In this document: positions 14,840-23,452 of the stretch, piece by piece
Position numbering within the stretch: the stretch's first letter is position 1
Layout: each line of letters starts with the position of its first letter
Assembly (NCBI GenBank): GCA_045654885.1
Contig: JAZOOF010000048.1
Location: 1 to 47,453 of the forward strand
Origin: HGM04593 sp045654885
GTDB lineage: Bacteria; Bacteroidota; Bacteroidia; Bacteroidales; Bacteroidaceae
Length of the DNA stretch: 47,453 nt
Reading direction: 5' to 3'
The notes under the pieces: generated by a model
Databases searched by the model: none
Told to the model about the DNA's origin: nothing
The model's input: the letters and a program-made list of their open reading frames with translations, nothing else
Made by a program: the position numbers and the translations under genes

Positions 14840-16645
14840 ATGGCAATACTACAGAACAACGAGAAAATTGGACGATACACTGTTGTGTCATTGATTAAGT
14901 CCAATCTCTACACCGAGACCTATAAAGTAACAGGTGAGGATGAGAATCCTTATTTCCTGAAACTGTTTATAATGAAGGATGTTCCTTCGCAACTGATAAA
15001 TAATGAAACATCGCAGGTAAAGGAGATTGAGTTCTGCGCAAAGCTGAACCATAAGAATATTGTAAGTTTCATTGAGTCGGGGAACGTATGCAAGTACCAG
15101 GGCGATTGTCAGTACTACGTGACCAACTATTTCCATGGTCCTTTGCTTGTAGATTACATAAAAGAGAAAGGCAAACTCGACGAGCAGGAGGCCTTGACAA
15201 TTTTCCGCGGAATACTCGATGGGTTGAAGTTCTTGCATGGTCAGACTCCTTGCCTATGCCACAATGACCTTGACCCAAGCAACATAATACTTTCTGCAAC
15301 AAACAACAACGAACCCGAAGTTATTGATATCGGTCACCTGTCGGAGCGTTGTTGCGGTGCGGTGTGGTTCGACACTGCCGACATTGATTTGCTTTACCAT
15401 GCTAACGAGACCATGGTGGGGATATTTGACGAGCAGTCCGACATCTTCTCGGCAACCATGATTCTCTACGCCATGCTCACCGGTGAGGTGGCATGGAATT
15501 GCCCCATAAAGGAAGAGGGTACATACAAGGAGCGTTTCATGGAATTGTCGAGATACCGTAAGTCGCATGCCCTGGAACTCTCTGTACTTTCTGTGTCTCC
15601 TAAGGTTAAGATGGTGTTGCGCACCGGCCTTGAATTGAAGAGTGAGGAGCGTTTCTCATGCGTCGACGAAGTTTTGGCTGTTCTTGATGCCGAAAGTGCA
15701 CCGACGGAATCCAGACAGAGCAGACAAGAGCAGGAAGTGGATAAGCCATCCAAGCAGGGGCATGAGCAGGCACGCCAGAGCCCCAACTATGTGGAGTTCC
15801 CCATCAAGCGAGGCGAAGGAAAAGGTTTTGAGGACATTGCCGGCATGTATGAACTCAAGGAGTCTTTGAACAAGCAGATTGTCTTTGTCATAAAGAACAA
15901 GGAACTTGCCGAGGAGTACCGCATAACACCGCCTAGCGGAATGTTGCTCTATGGCCCTCCGGGATGCGGAAAGACTTTCTTTGCCGAGAAATTTGCCGAG
16001 GAGACGGGCTTCAACTATATGCTCATAAAATCGTCGGACCTTGCAAGTTCATATGTCCATGGAAGCCAGGAGAAGATACGCCAACTCTTTGACCAGGCCG
16101 AGCAGAATGCCCCCATAGTGGTGTGTTTCGATGAGTTTGATGCTCTTGTGCCGGACAGGTCGTGGAACAATGTGTCGTCCGAGGAGGTGAACGAGTTCCT
16201 TTCGCAGATGAATAACTGTTCAAAGCGCGGAATCTTTATTGTTGCTACAAGCAACCGCCCCGACAAGATTGACCCTGCCGTGCTGCGTACCGGCCGCATT
16301 GACAAGATGGTGTATGTGCCATTGCCCGACTTTGAGGCCCGCAAGGAGATGTTTGCCTTGTACCTGAAGAACAGACCTGCAGAGGATAACATTGACGTGG
16401 AGGAATTGGCAAACATGACCGAGGGATATATTGCCAGTGACATTGCGTATATTGTGAACGATGCTGCAATGGTTGCCGCCTATACCCGTGCAAAGATATC
16501 AAAGGAACTGCTGCTCTCATCGATAACAGCCACACGTCCTTCGGTACGTTCCGAGAGCATAAAGCAATACGATGAAATAAGAAGGAAGATGGAGGACAAG
16601 AACAGACGCAATGTAACCGACCGCTCTGTCGTGCGCCCCTGGTAA
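14840..16645 (+). CDS. Ser/Thr kinase-like domain fused to AAA+ ATPase
   Basis: Predicted cytosolic protein of 601 residues. Residues 10-285 form a protein-kinase fold: Lys41 in the FLKLF strand, a catalytic loop HNDLDPSN (His141, Asp143, Asn148) and DIG at 163-165 in place of DFG, so the active site looks intact. A Glu/Gln-rich linker (286-325) follows. Residues 330-560 form an FtsH/Cdc48-like AAA+ module: Walker A GPPGCGKT (372-379), Walker B VVCFDE (427-432), sensor Asn472 and Arg finger region RTGRID (483-488). There is no peptidase or membrane segment. A ClpP paralogue follows 37 bp downstream. Kinase and AAA+ together suggest a phosphorylation-controlled unfoldase or remodeller. Confidence 0.82.
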   Translation: MAILQNNEKIGRYTVVSLIKSNLYTETYKVTGEDENPYFLKLFIMKDVPSQLINNETSQVKEIEFCAKLNHKNIVSFIESGNVCKYQGDCQYYVTNYFHGPLLVDYIKEKGKLDEQEALTIFRGILDGLKFLHGQTPCLCHNDLDPSNIILSATNNNEPEVIDIGHLSERCCGAVWFDTADIDLLYHANETMVGIFDEQSDIFSATMILYAMLTGEVAWNCPIKEEGTYKERFMELSRYRKSHALELSVLSVSPKVKMVLRTGLELKSEERFSCVDEVLAVLDAESAPTESRQSRQEQEVDKPSKQGHEQARQSPNYVEFPIKRGEGKGFEDIAGMYELKESLNKQIVFVIKNKELAEEYRITPPSGMLLYGPPGCGKTFFAEKFAEETGFNYMLIKSSDLASSYVHGSQEKIRQLFDQAEQNAPIVVCFDEFDALVPDRSWNNVSSEEVNEFLSQMNNCSKRGIFIVATSNRPDKIDPAVLRTGRIDKMVYVPLPDFEARKEMFALYLKNRPAEDNIDVEELANMTEGYIASDIAYIVNDAAMVAAYTRAKISKELLLSSITATRPSVRSESIKQYDEIRRKMEDKNRRNVTDRSVVRPW

Positions 16646-16682
16646 ACAATTGCAAGTATTTGAAATAGTCTACAGTTGAATT

Positions 16683-17285
16683 ATGGAAAACAAGATAAAA
16701 GATATATTTTGCCCCAATATTGTTGAGGAAAGACACCTTAACATGACTGTCGTGGACGTGTATTCACGTCTGATGATGGACCGTATAATATTCCTTAGCG
16801 GCGAGGTTAATGGCGACAAGATGGATACCATTGTGGCCCAGATGCTGTTCCTGGATTCGCTGAACCATGACCCGATACACCTGTATATAAACTCGGGTGG
16901 TGGCGAATGTTACTCGGGCCTGGAGCTCGTGTCGGTGATGCGATACATAGAGTCACCCGTATACACTACAGTGTTGGGACTTGCGGCATCCATGGGTGCG
17001 GTGATTGCAAGCAGTGGCGAGAAAGGGCACCGCAAGGCGCTCCCTTACTCCCGATTCATGATACACCAGCCAAGTTCGGGTGTGGGATACTCTACGTTCC
17101 GCGACCAGCAGATTCATCTCAAGGAGATGGAGAACCTGAAGTATGACCTTTACGAGGTGCTTGCACAGAACAGCAATCTCTCGGTTGAGGAGATTGAGAG
17201 ACTGTGCGACAGGGATAATTGGATGAAAGCTCCCGAGGCAATAAAGCTGGGCTTCCTTGACGAGGTTGTTGAGCGCATGGAGTAG
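16683..17285 (+). CDS. ClpP-like serine protease
   Basis: Cytosolic serine protease of the ClpP family, 200 residues, about family length. Catalytic triad: Ser103 in GLAASMGAV, His128 in SRFMIHQPS and Asp178 in CDRDNW, followed by the family end APEAIKLGFLDEVV. As there is no ClpX/ClpA-type gene alongside but there is an AAA+ protein just upstream, I infer this peptidase pairs with that fusion. A housekeeping ClpP is likely elsewhere, which would make this a paralogue. Followed by a strong hairpin. Confidence 0.85.
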   Translation: MENKIKDIFCPNIVEERHLNMTVVDVYSRLMMDRIIFLSGEVNGDKMDTIVAQMLFLDSLNHDPIHLYINSGGGECYSGLELVSVMRYIESPVYTTVLGLAASMGAVIASSGEKGHRKALPYSRFMIHQPSSGVGYSTFRDQQIHLKEMENLKYDLYEVLAQNSNLSVEEIERLCDRDNWMKAPEAIKLGFLDEVVERME

Positions 17286-17301
17286 CATGCTGTACATTGA
17301 C

Positions 17302-17349
17302 ATGAATAACAGTCGCAAGAATCCGTGGATTCTTGCGACTGTTATTCAT
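17302..17349. terminator. Long bidirectional-looking hairpin between convergent genes
   Basis: Arms 17302-17324 and 17327-17349 are perfectly complementary: 22 bp plus a CGTG loop. It lies between the ClpP-like gene (+) and the giant OB-fold/AlbA gene (-). T-runs are weak, so termination would rely on the very strong stem. Confidence 0.75.
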
Positions 17350-17379
17350 ATTTGGGCGGTTGTCCTTATTGGCATCTGT

Positions 17380-20300
17380 TTATATCTCGTTTATTCCCCA
17401 AAGGTGCAGTTTGTTTATCATACCTCTTGTGCCTGATGACGATGACTGCCCAAGTGAGGTCTTGGGGCGGTCAATGATTCCCTTGAAATCGTCAATGTAT
17501 TCGCTTGGGATGATGTCGTATGCAAGAATCTCGCCCGCAAGGTCTTCGTTGTAGGGTATCTCGCCTTTGTCGGTGAGTCTTCCTGTCTCAAAATTGTGCA
17601 GTGTGTCGGCACGCATGAATGTCTTCGGTTTCGACTTGCTCTCCTTTGCTATGGTGAGCACGGCGTCGTCCTCGCCTGCCAGTGAAGCAAATATGAGCCT
17701 GCTCTCCTGGTTTCTTGTGTACGTGCTGCTGTTGAAGTCGAGCAGTTCCTCCACCTGTATCTTAACAATTGCTCCGTTCTCATAGCCCAGCACAAGATAG
17801 CCCTTCTCCTCGCTCTCCTTGACAACAAGGGTGAGGAGTGAACTCTCGTCATAGTCATATTCGTCCAGTTTGCAGAACTTGTAATCCTCAAGGAACTTGA
17901 ACAGTGCTATGGGCTCTACATAGTTGTCCTCGTCATCCCAAGAGTTGAGCACATTCTTCCTTATGCGGCTTGTCCTTATCTTGTCGTCATCGGCTATAGT
18001 CCTGCTGCCGCTGGCCGGTTCGGGGCTTGCCTTCTGCACCTCGGCCGGTGCCTCTTTCGTGCTCTCCTCCTTTGTCTCAGCAGCATTCAGGTCACGGCCA
18101 ATTCTCTGGTACTCGCCGAACTCCTCCTCGTTGAGTCTTCGCTTGCTTCCGCCCTTCCGCACGTGCCATTCTCCCTTGTAGGGCAGGCCGGCCTGTATTG
18201 GACGCACCTCCACAATGAGCACGTCTTTCTCTTCGTTCTCCTTGTCAAAGCCTATGTCCATGTATGTGGCGGCAATCATGTTGCCCCATGTGGCACTCAC
18301 GGCATCCACAATGCTGCGTATGTACTTGTCCTTGTCGCCATAGAAGAGTGGTGTCTTTAGGTCCTCTTCAACTCCCTCGCCGTAACCGAAATTGTTGACT
18401 CCGATGTACAAGGTTCCTCCTCTTGTGTTGAAGAAGGAGTTGATGACCTTGAGAATCTCGTCCATCTGCTTTTCCTGGTTGGGGAGATTGCTGCTGTCTC
18501 CTGCGTAGAACACGCAGCTTGTCTTGAACTCGCGTTCCTCGTCCTCCTCGTCGCCATACTTTTTCAGTCCACTCTCGTATCCCTTGAGGTTGAGCAGATG
18601 TATTATCTTGTTGTGGATATCTGTTGCATTGCTCTCCATGCCGTTTGTCTTTATTATGTTGTGGGCCAGTACAAGCGAGGCCAGGGCTTTCAATGCCGGT
18701 GCTGTTTCTGTGAGGGCAAACAGCTCGGCATTATGCTGTGGCTTGTCTATGTAGCTCACAATCTGCAGCTGCATGAATTTCTCCTTGAGCAGCAGGTTGT
18801 TGCTGAAGAGCTCGGCATTGGCATTCTCAAGCTGTGCAAGTTTCTCCTCGTTGACTCTTGAGGTGATTGCAAAGTCATGCAGCATGGATACTATATCCAT
18901 TCGGCCTTTGTAGTATGCGGCCTGTGACTCCCAACCTATGAGCAGGCACAGCATCCTGGCAAAACCCAGGTAGTTGTAGGACTTTACATACTCTGTGTCA
19001 ATGATGGCCATGCGTGCAATCATGTATATAATCTCTTTTACATAGGCCTCGTCTATGAGTTTGTCATTGTTGAGCATCTGCTCCTCCTCGTGTTCTATGT
19101 TGTTTTCGAGGATTTTGTCTACACTGTACTCCTCCATGAGGTTCTTGAATGCAGTACTGAGGTCAAAGTCGTACATGTCCATGTCAATGATATTGCATGA
19201 AATGTGGAAAGTGCCTGTTCCTTTTCCATGGAGACGGCAGCGTACAATGCTGTTCTTCTTTATCCCCTCAAACTCCTTCGCGTTCAGGATTGTGGCACTC
19301 ACACCCTCCTTTGTGACAGCGGGTGACATGCCATAGCTGTTGGGGATGTTTCCCACTGAGCATATTATGTCCTCGTCAAAAGAGTAGAAGTCGGTGGAGA
19401 AGTAGTTCTTGATGTCGTTGGCCATTGAGAACCTGAATTGGTCGTCCTCCTTGTCAATAATCTGCGCCATGAATACAAGGCGGCTGCCATCGGATGAGTA
19501 GAAGTGACGCAGCGAGGTCTGTATTGAATAGCCTACGATGTCGCTGACGTAGATGAAACCTTCGCCGCCAATCCCGTCCTCAATCTGGCAGTAATATTTG
19601 TTCTTGTCATAATGGTCCTGTGCCGTGAATGTTATGCGTACGTAATCGTCCACGCGGTGCTGCTTCCTGGTCTTCTTTGTGGTTGTGGGAAGCTGTGTCT
19701 TCTTTGTGTTCAATAGCTCCGACTCTATCTCGCCCCACACGGCATGGTAGGGGGCAATGTCATTGGGTTTCACAGCTGCGAGGCTTGTCTCGGTCTTGCC
19801 CGGCAAAAAGACCTGCAGTCCCTTCCACAGTCCAAGCGATTGTGGGAACACGGGCTTCAGCTGTTCCTTGTCGCCTGCCGACTGCATGTGTATGCCGTCA
19901 TTGGAAACCGTGAGTCTTACGTTTCCCTGTGAGAAGATGTTTACGGTGTCGATGTTACCGACACTCTCCTTGTTACTTGAGATGAAATATGGCAGCAGCG
20001 TTGTCTTGTCAATGCTGTATGGCGGCAGTTTTGCCTCGGAATTGAAGAGGTAGTGGTAGCCGGTATCTATTATCTTCTGGGCATTCTGGGGTAGAGTGTG
20101 CGATGTCAGCGTGCAGTATCGTGCAGCTCCCAATCGGTACTCGGGAGTGTCGGCACCATGCTCTTCGTCCATCAGCAGCAGCTGTATGGCCAATGCCTGC
20201 ATGTTGTCCTCGATGAGTGCCCTGTTGTCCTTGGTCTTGTTTATGCTCTCTTCGCTCTCACTGACAAAGAGGCTGAGCAGCTTTACAAGAGCGCTTGCAA

Positions 20301-21081
20301 ACGGGTCTCTCTTCCATATGCGTATATCCTTGCCAATTATTATGTCCAGCAGCTCCTTCATGCGGCTGTTCATCAGCTCGGGTCTGCGCAGGAAGATGCA
20401 TGAGAGAATGTTGAAGTTCTTGGTTGGATGGTACACGAAGCCCGACAGCCTTAGCTTTTTCAAAAGGTTGTCAATGAACTTTGTTGATGTCTCCTCCGAT
20501 ATGTTCTCCAACTCGTTTTCAATGAGTTCGGCAGCCTTTATGTAATATCCAATCTGCTCAATGAGCAGCGTGAGCCTTTCCTGATAAAAGTCGCGCACGG
20601 TGTAACTGCATATGTTCAGCAGGTCCGACAGTTCCAAAAGCTCCGAGCAGTCGCGGCGCACGGTCTGCAAATCGACCTTCTTGTTCAGGAGGCCCTGTAT
20701 CCAGCGGTGGCACTTTGTTTCAAAGGATTTCTCCTTGTCCTCGGTGAGCAGCAACTTTACAAAATCTTTCGTGCTCCAGGATAAATCTTTTGTTTCTATC
20801 AGTTGCGTGAGTTTCTCTTCGCTAAGGCTCACTTCGCCTTGTTCAAAAGCCTTTATGTTTACGAGTTCTATCTTTGGATGTTTTTCGTTTACGGCAATTA
20901 TGCGGCATTCTACTTTTTGACCCTTGAACAGCATAAGTTTTGCGGTACTTTGCAAGTAGGATGTTATTCCGGTCTTTTCATCTATAACTTCGCAGTAGTT
21001 GGTGAATACAGCTTTAATCTTGAAATCAACCACTTCGTCAATTTGATAAGTCTCTTTTTGTGCTAATTGTGTCTTTTCCAT
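17380..21081 (-). CDS. Giant OB-fold / Schlafen-AlbA_2-like protein
   Basis: A 1233-residue cytosolic protein. The N-terminus (about 10-75) looks like an S1/OB domain. A second OB-like region lies near 475-660 (VDDYVRITFTAQDHYDKNKY). About 860-1000 is a Schlafen AlbA_2-like domain: EKQMDEILKVINSFFNTRGG followed by TLYIGVNNFGYGEGV. A charged/Ser-rich linker and another beta-rich region end the protein. AlbA_2 domains in DNA/RNA-associated proteins bind nucleotide or nucleic acid; OB-folds bind RNA or ssDNA. It is convergent with the kinase-AAA+/ClpP pair, not operonic. I infer a nucleic-acid-linked role and know no close characterised homologue. Confidence 0.65.
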   Translation of the reverse strand: MEKTQLAQKETYQIDEVVDFKIKAVFTNYCEVIDEKTGITSYLQSTAKLMLFKGQKVECRIIAVNEKHPKIELVNIKAFEQGEVSLSEEKLTQLIETKDLSWSTKDFVKLLLTEDKEKSFETKCHRWIQGLLNKKVDLQTVRRDCSELLELSDLLNICSYTVRDFYQERLTLLIEQIGYYIKAAELIENELENISEETSTKFIDNLLKKLRLSGFVYHPTKNFNILSCIFLRRPELMNSRMKELLDIIIGKDIRIWKRDPFASALVKLLSLFVSESEESINKTKDNRALIEDNMQALAIQLLLMDEEHGADTPEYRLGAARYCTLTSHTLPQNAQKIIDTGYHYLFNSEAKLPPYSIDKTTLLPYFISSNKESVGNIDTVNIFSQGNVRLTVSNDGIHMQSAGDKEQLKPVFPQSLGLWKGLQVFLPGKTETSLAAVKPNDIAPYHAVWGEIESELLNTKKTQLPTTTKKTRKQHRVDDYVRITFTAQDHYDKNKYYCQIEDGIGGEGFIYVSDIVGYSIQTSLRHFYSSDGSRLVFMAQIIDKEDDQFRFSMANDIKNYFSTDFYSFDEDIICSVGNIPNSYGMSPAVTKEGVSATILNAKEFEGIKKNSIVRCRLHGKGTGTFHISCNIIDMDMYDFDLSTAFKNLMEEYSVDKILENNIEHEEEQMLNNDKLIDEAYVKEIIYMIARMAIIDTEYVKSYNYLGFARMLCLLIGWESQAAYYKGRMDIVSMLHDFAITSRVNEEKLAQLENANAELFSNNLLLKEKFMQLQIVSYIDKPQHNAELFALTETAPALKALASLVLAHNIIKTNGMESNATDIHNKIIHLLNLKGYESGLKKYGDEEDEEREFKTSCVFYAGDSSNLPNQEKQMDEILKVINSFFNTRGGTLYIGVNNFGYGEGVEEDLKTPLFYGDKDKYIRSIVDAVSATWGNMIAATYMDIGFDKENEEKDVLIVEVRPIQAGLPYKGEWHVRKGGSKRRLNEEEFGEYQRIGRDLNAAETKEESTKEAPAEVQKASPEPASGSRTIADDDKIRTSRIRKNVLNSWDDEDNYVEPIALFKFLEDYKFCKLDEYDYDESSLLTLVVKESEEKGYLVLGYENGAIVKIQVEELLDFNSSTYTRNQESRLIFASLAGEDDAVLTIAKESKSKPKTFMRADTLHNFETGRLTDKGEIPYNEDLAGEILAYDIIPSEYIDDFKGIIDRPKTSLGQSSSSGTRGMINKLHLWGINEI

Positions 21082-21241
21082 ACTTTTTTGTTTTGGGGTT
21101 AATGAATTTGTTGTTTTTTATTGGTGGCTTGTTGCTTTTGCCTCCTGTTGTAAATATACAGATAAATGGGCGAAATGTTACACAAATTGAATAATAAAAT
21201 TTATTTTGTTTTCAGCCAATGCCTGTTTGGGATATTATTCC

Positions 21242-21249
21242 TATATTTG
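21242..21249 (+). promoter_or_regulatory. Candidate -7 promoter element for the cyclophilin
   Basis: TATATTTG matches TAnnTTTG, 113 bp ahead of the cyclophilin ATG in a 281-bp gap. No well-spaced -33 TTTG is present, so only the -7 box supports it. Confidence 0.35.
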
Positions 21250-21362
21250 TTTGTCCGTTCAATGAATGGGTGTGGCTGCTACCCTATGGGTGAGGTGCCG
21301 GTTATATAAGAATGTTTGCCCAGAGCAGCGTGAACCGATTATAAATTAACAATATAAATATT

Positions 21363-22103
21363 ATGGCAAAAGTTAAGATTTCAACAACTATGGGCGACAT
21401 CACAGTGCGCCTTTATGACGAGACTCCTCAGCATCGCGACAATTTCCTGAAGCTGGCAGCCGAGGGATTCTTTAACGGAACACTGTTTCACCGTGTGATA
21501 AAGGGTTTTATGATTCAGGGTGGTGACCCTGAGAGTAAGGGTGCTCCGGCCGGCAAGAATTTGGGAAGCGGCGGTCCCGGATATAACATCCCGGCCGAGA
21601 TTCAGCCTGCGCTTTTCCACAAGCGTGGTGCCTTGAGTGCTGCGCGCTTGGGCGATGAGGTGAACCCGGCGAAGGAGAGCAGCGGCAGCCAGTTCTATAT
21701 CGTTTGGGGAAAGGTGTACAAAACAGCCGAGTTGAAACAGCTGGAGCACCAGATGAAGATGCAGCAGGACCAGAATATCTTCAACGCGCTTGCAATGGAG
21801 CGACGCGAGGAGATTATGAACCTGCGCCGTAACCGCGACCGCGAGGGCTTGATGGAGCTGCAGGACAAGCTGGCTAAAATGGCAATGGAAAAGAGCAAGG
21901 AACTTGGAGCACCGGCCTTCACCCCCGAGCAGGTTGAGGCCTATACCACACTGGGTGGTACTCCATTCCTCGATGGTGCATATACTGTATTTGGTGAAGT
22001 AGAGGCGGGCTTGGATGTTGTTGAGGCAATACAGAACGTGGAAACATCAAACGGTGACCGCCCTAAGACCGATGTGGCGATGACAGTGACGGTGGTGGAG
22101 TAA
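21363..22103 (+). CDS. Cyclophilin-type peptidyl-prolyl isomerase
   Basis: Cis-trans prolyl isomerase of 246 residues that assists folding. It has no signal peptide, so a cytosolic location is expected. The core motif FHRVIKGFMIQGGDP contains active-site Arg44, Phe49, Met50 and Gln52, and GSQFYIVWG lies further on. A charged helical insert of about 65 residues (about 115-185) separates it from the end of the fold (TPFLDGAYTVFGEV), as in several Bacteroidetes cyclophilins. A terminator follows. Confidence 0.92.
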   Translation: MAKVKISTTMGDITVRLYDETPQHRDNFLKLAAEGFFNGTLFHRVIKGFMIQGGDPESKGAPAGKNLGSGGPGYNIPAEIQPALFHKRGALSAARLGDEVNPAKESSGSQFYIVWGKVYKTAELKQLEHQMKMQQDQNIFNALAMERREEIMNLRRNRDREGLMELQDKLAKMAMEKSKELGAPAFTPEQVEAYTTLGGTPFLDGAYTVFGEVEAGLDVVEAIQNVETSNGDRPKTDVAMTVTVVE

Positions 22104-22196
22104 TGTAGTCCTACGCGTCATCTTTATGAATAACAGCAGACCAACCGAGTGCTTGACTTGACCCAAAGAAGTCAGACGGATTAATAAAAAATATTG

Positions 22197-22234
22197 GTAA
22201 AGAGTTCGGTATGTGCCGGACTCTTTACTTTTTT
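22197..22234 (+). terminator. Rho-independent terminator after the cyclophilin
   Basis: A 13-bp stem (22197-22209 with 22216-22228, one G-T pair), 6-nt loop and a run of six T. Confidence 0.85.
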
Positions 22235-22382
22235 GCTCTGTGATATAATGAAACAGAAAATAATATGGCAAAACTTGCATTAATTTTGTTTTTTACATAT
22301 ATTCGCATTGTAGTTAAAAGAACTTAATGGGGTTGGATGATAGAAATCGATACCGCGATTAATCAATCTTTGTAAAAGAAAA

Positions 22383-23333
22383 ATGAGTTTTGAATTTTCA
22401 TATATAATAGCGCCCTTATTAGGTGGAATTATTGGCTATATCACAAATGATATAGCTATTAGAATGTTGTTTCGCCCTCATAAGGCAAAATATATTTTTG
22501 GAGTCAGAATTCCATTTACTCCCGGCATAATCCCCAAAGAGAAAGGTCGTATAGCTAGTGCTATCGGAGGCGCTATCAGTGAGAAACTGATGAACAAAGA
22601 GGTTCTGGAAAAGAATCTGCTGTCTGATGAAATGATAGCGAAGATTATTCGTTCGATAGACTCTTTCTTTGCAACGCAGAAAAACAACCGGGAGAGTGTT
22701 CGTGATTTTTTGGCTCACTATCTGGCTGATGAAGATATTGAAAAGCTTATTGGCGGGCTAAAAAATGGCCTTACAGACCAGGTGTCAACAAAATTGGGCG
22801 AGGTTAACCTTGGAGAGCAGATTTCAGATGTTGTGATGGAGCATGTCTCATCAAAACTTAGGATTGATGGCCTAGATATTGATATTCCAAAGATACTAAA
22901 GAACTTTATAGGGGCATCAATCTGGGGGCAAATTGCAGGCTTGATTGAAAAGCCGGCAAAGCAATATCTGGCCAAGAATATTAATCAGATGTTGTCTGCC
23001 AACGGTCCCGAGATTGTTGGTAATCTGGTAGATAGTGGAGTCGATGACATATCGCGCCTTTCAATGCAACAACTCTTGCAAGGTAAGGATTTGCAGATAG
23101 CGCAAATAACAAACTCTTGTATTGGATTGTACAAGACTGTCATCTCAGAACATCTGCCTCGCATTCTCGAAGCAATAAATATTCCAGTTATCATTGAATC
23201 TCGAATTAATGAGATGGATATGGATGAAACCGAGAAACTGATATTCCAGGTAATGGATAAGGAATTAAAAGCCATTGTGTGGCTTGGCGCATTGTTAGGT
23301 GCTGTTATGGGAAGTATAAACATTCTGCTATAG
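22383..23333 (+). CDS. DUF445 family membrane protein
   Basis: This 316-residue inner-membrane protein begins with a hydrophobic segment (YIIAPLLGGIIGYITNDIAI) and the DUF445/YheB-type signature MLFRPHKAKYIFGVRIPFTP then GIIPKEKGRIA. A long helical domain follows, and it closes with a second hydrophobic helix (IVWLGALLGAVMGSINILL). The family is widespread with no defined role, and the helical part is likely extracytoplasmic. The gap before it has TAATTTTG at 22281-22288 (a possible -7 box). It precedes the GTPase cluster by 119 bp. Confidence 0.85.
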   Translation: MSFEFSYIIAPLLGGIIGYITNDIAIRMLFRPHKAKYIFGVRIPFTPGIIPKEKGRIASAIGGAISEKLMNKEVLEKNLLSDEMIAKIIRSIDSFFATQKNNRESVRDFLAHYLADEDIEKLIGGLKNGLTDQVSTKLGEVNLGEQISDVVMEHVSSKLRIDGLDIDIPKILKNFIGASIWGQIAGLIEKPAKQYLAKNINQMLSANGPEIVGNLVDSGVDDISRLSMQQLLQGKDLQIAQITNSCIGLYKTVISEHLPRILEAINIPVIIESRINEMDMDETEKLIFQVMDKELKAIVWLGALLGAVMGSINILL

Positions 23334-23452
23334 TTGATACAGAAGGTGCTGAAATGTAAAATGTAAGGATTTAAGGCTTTACAATGAATGGAATACTGAT
23401 TTAGGAAATATAAATTCAAAAAAGCATTTTGAAGTAAATAAAAACTACTGAT

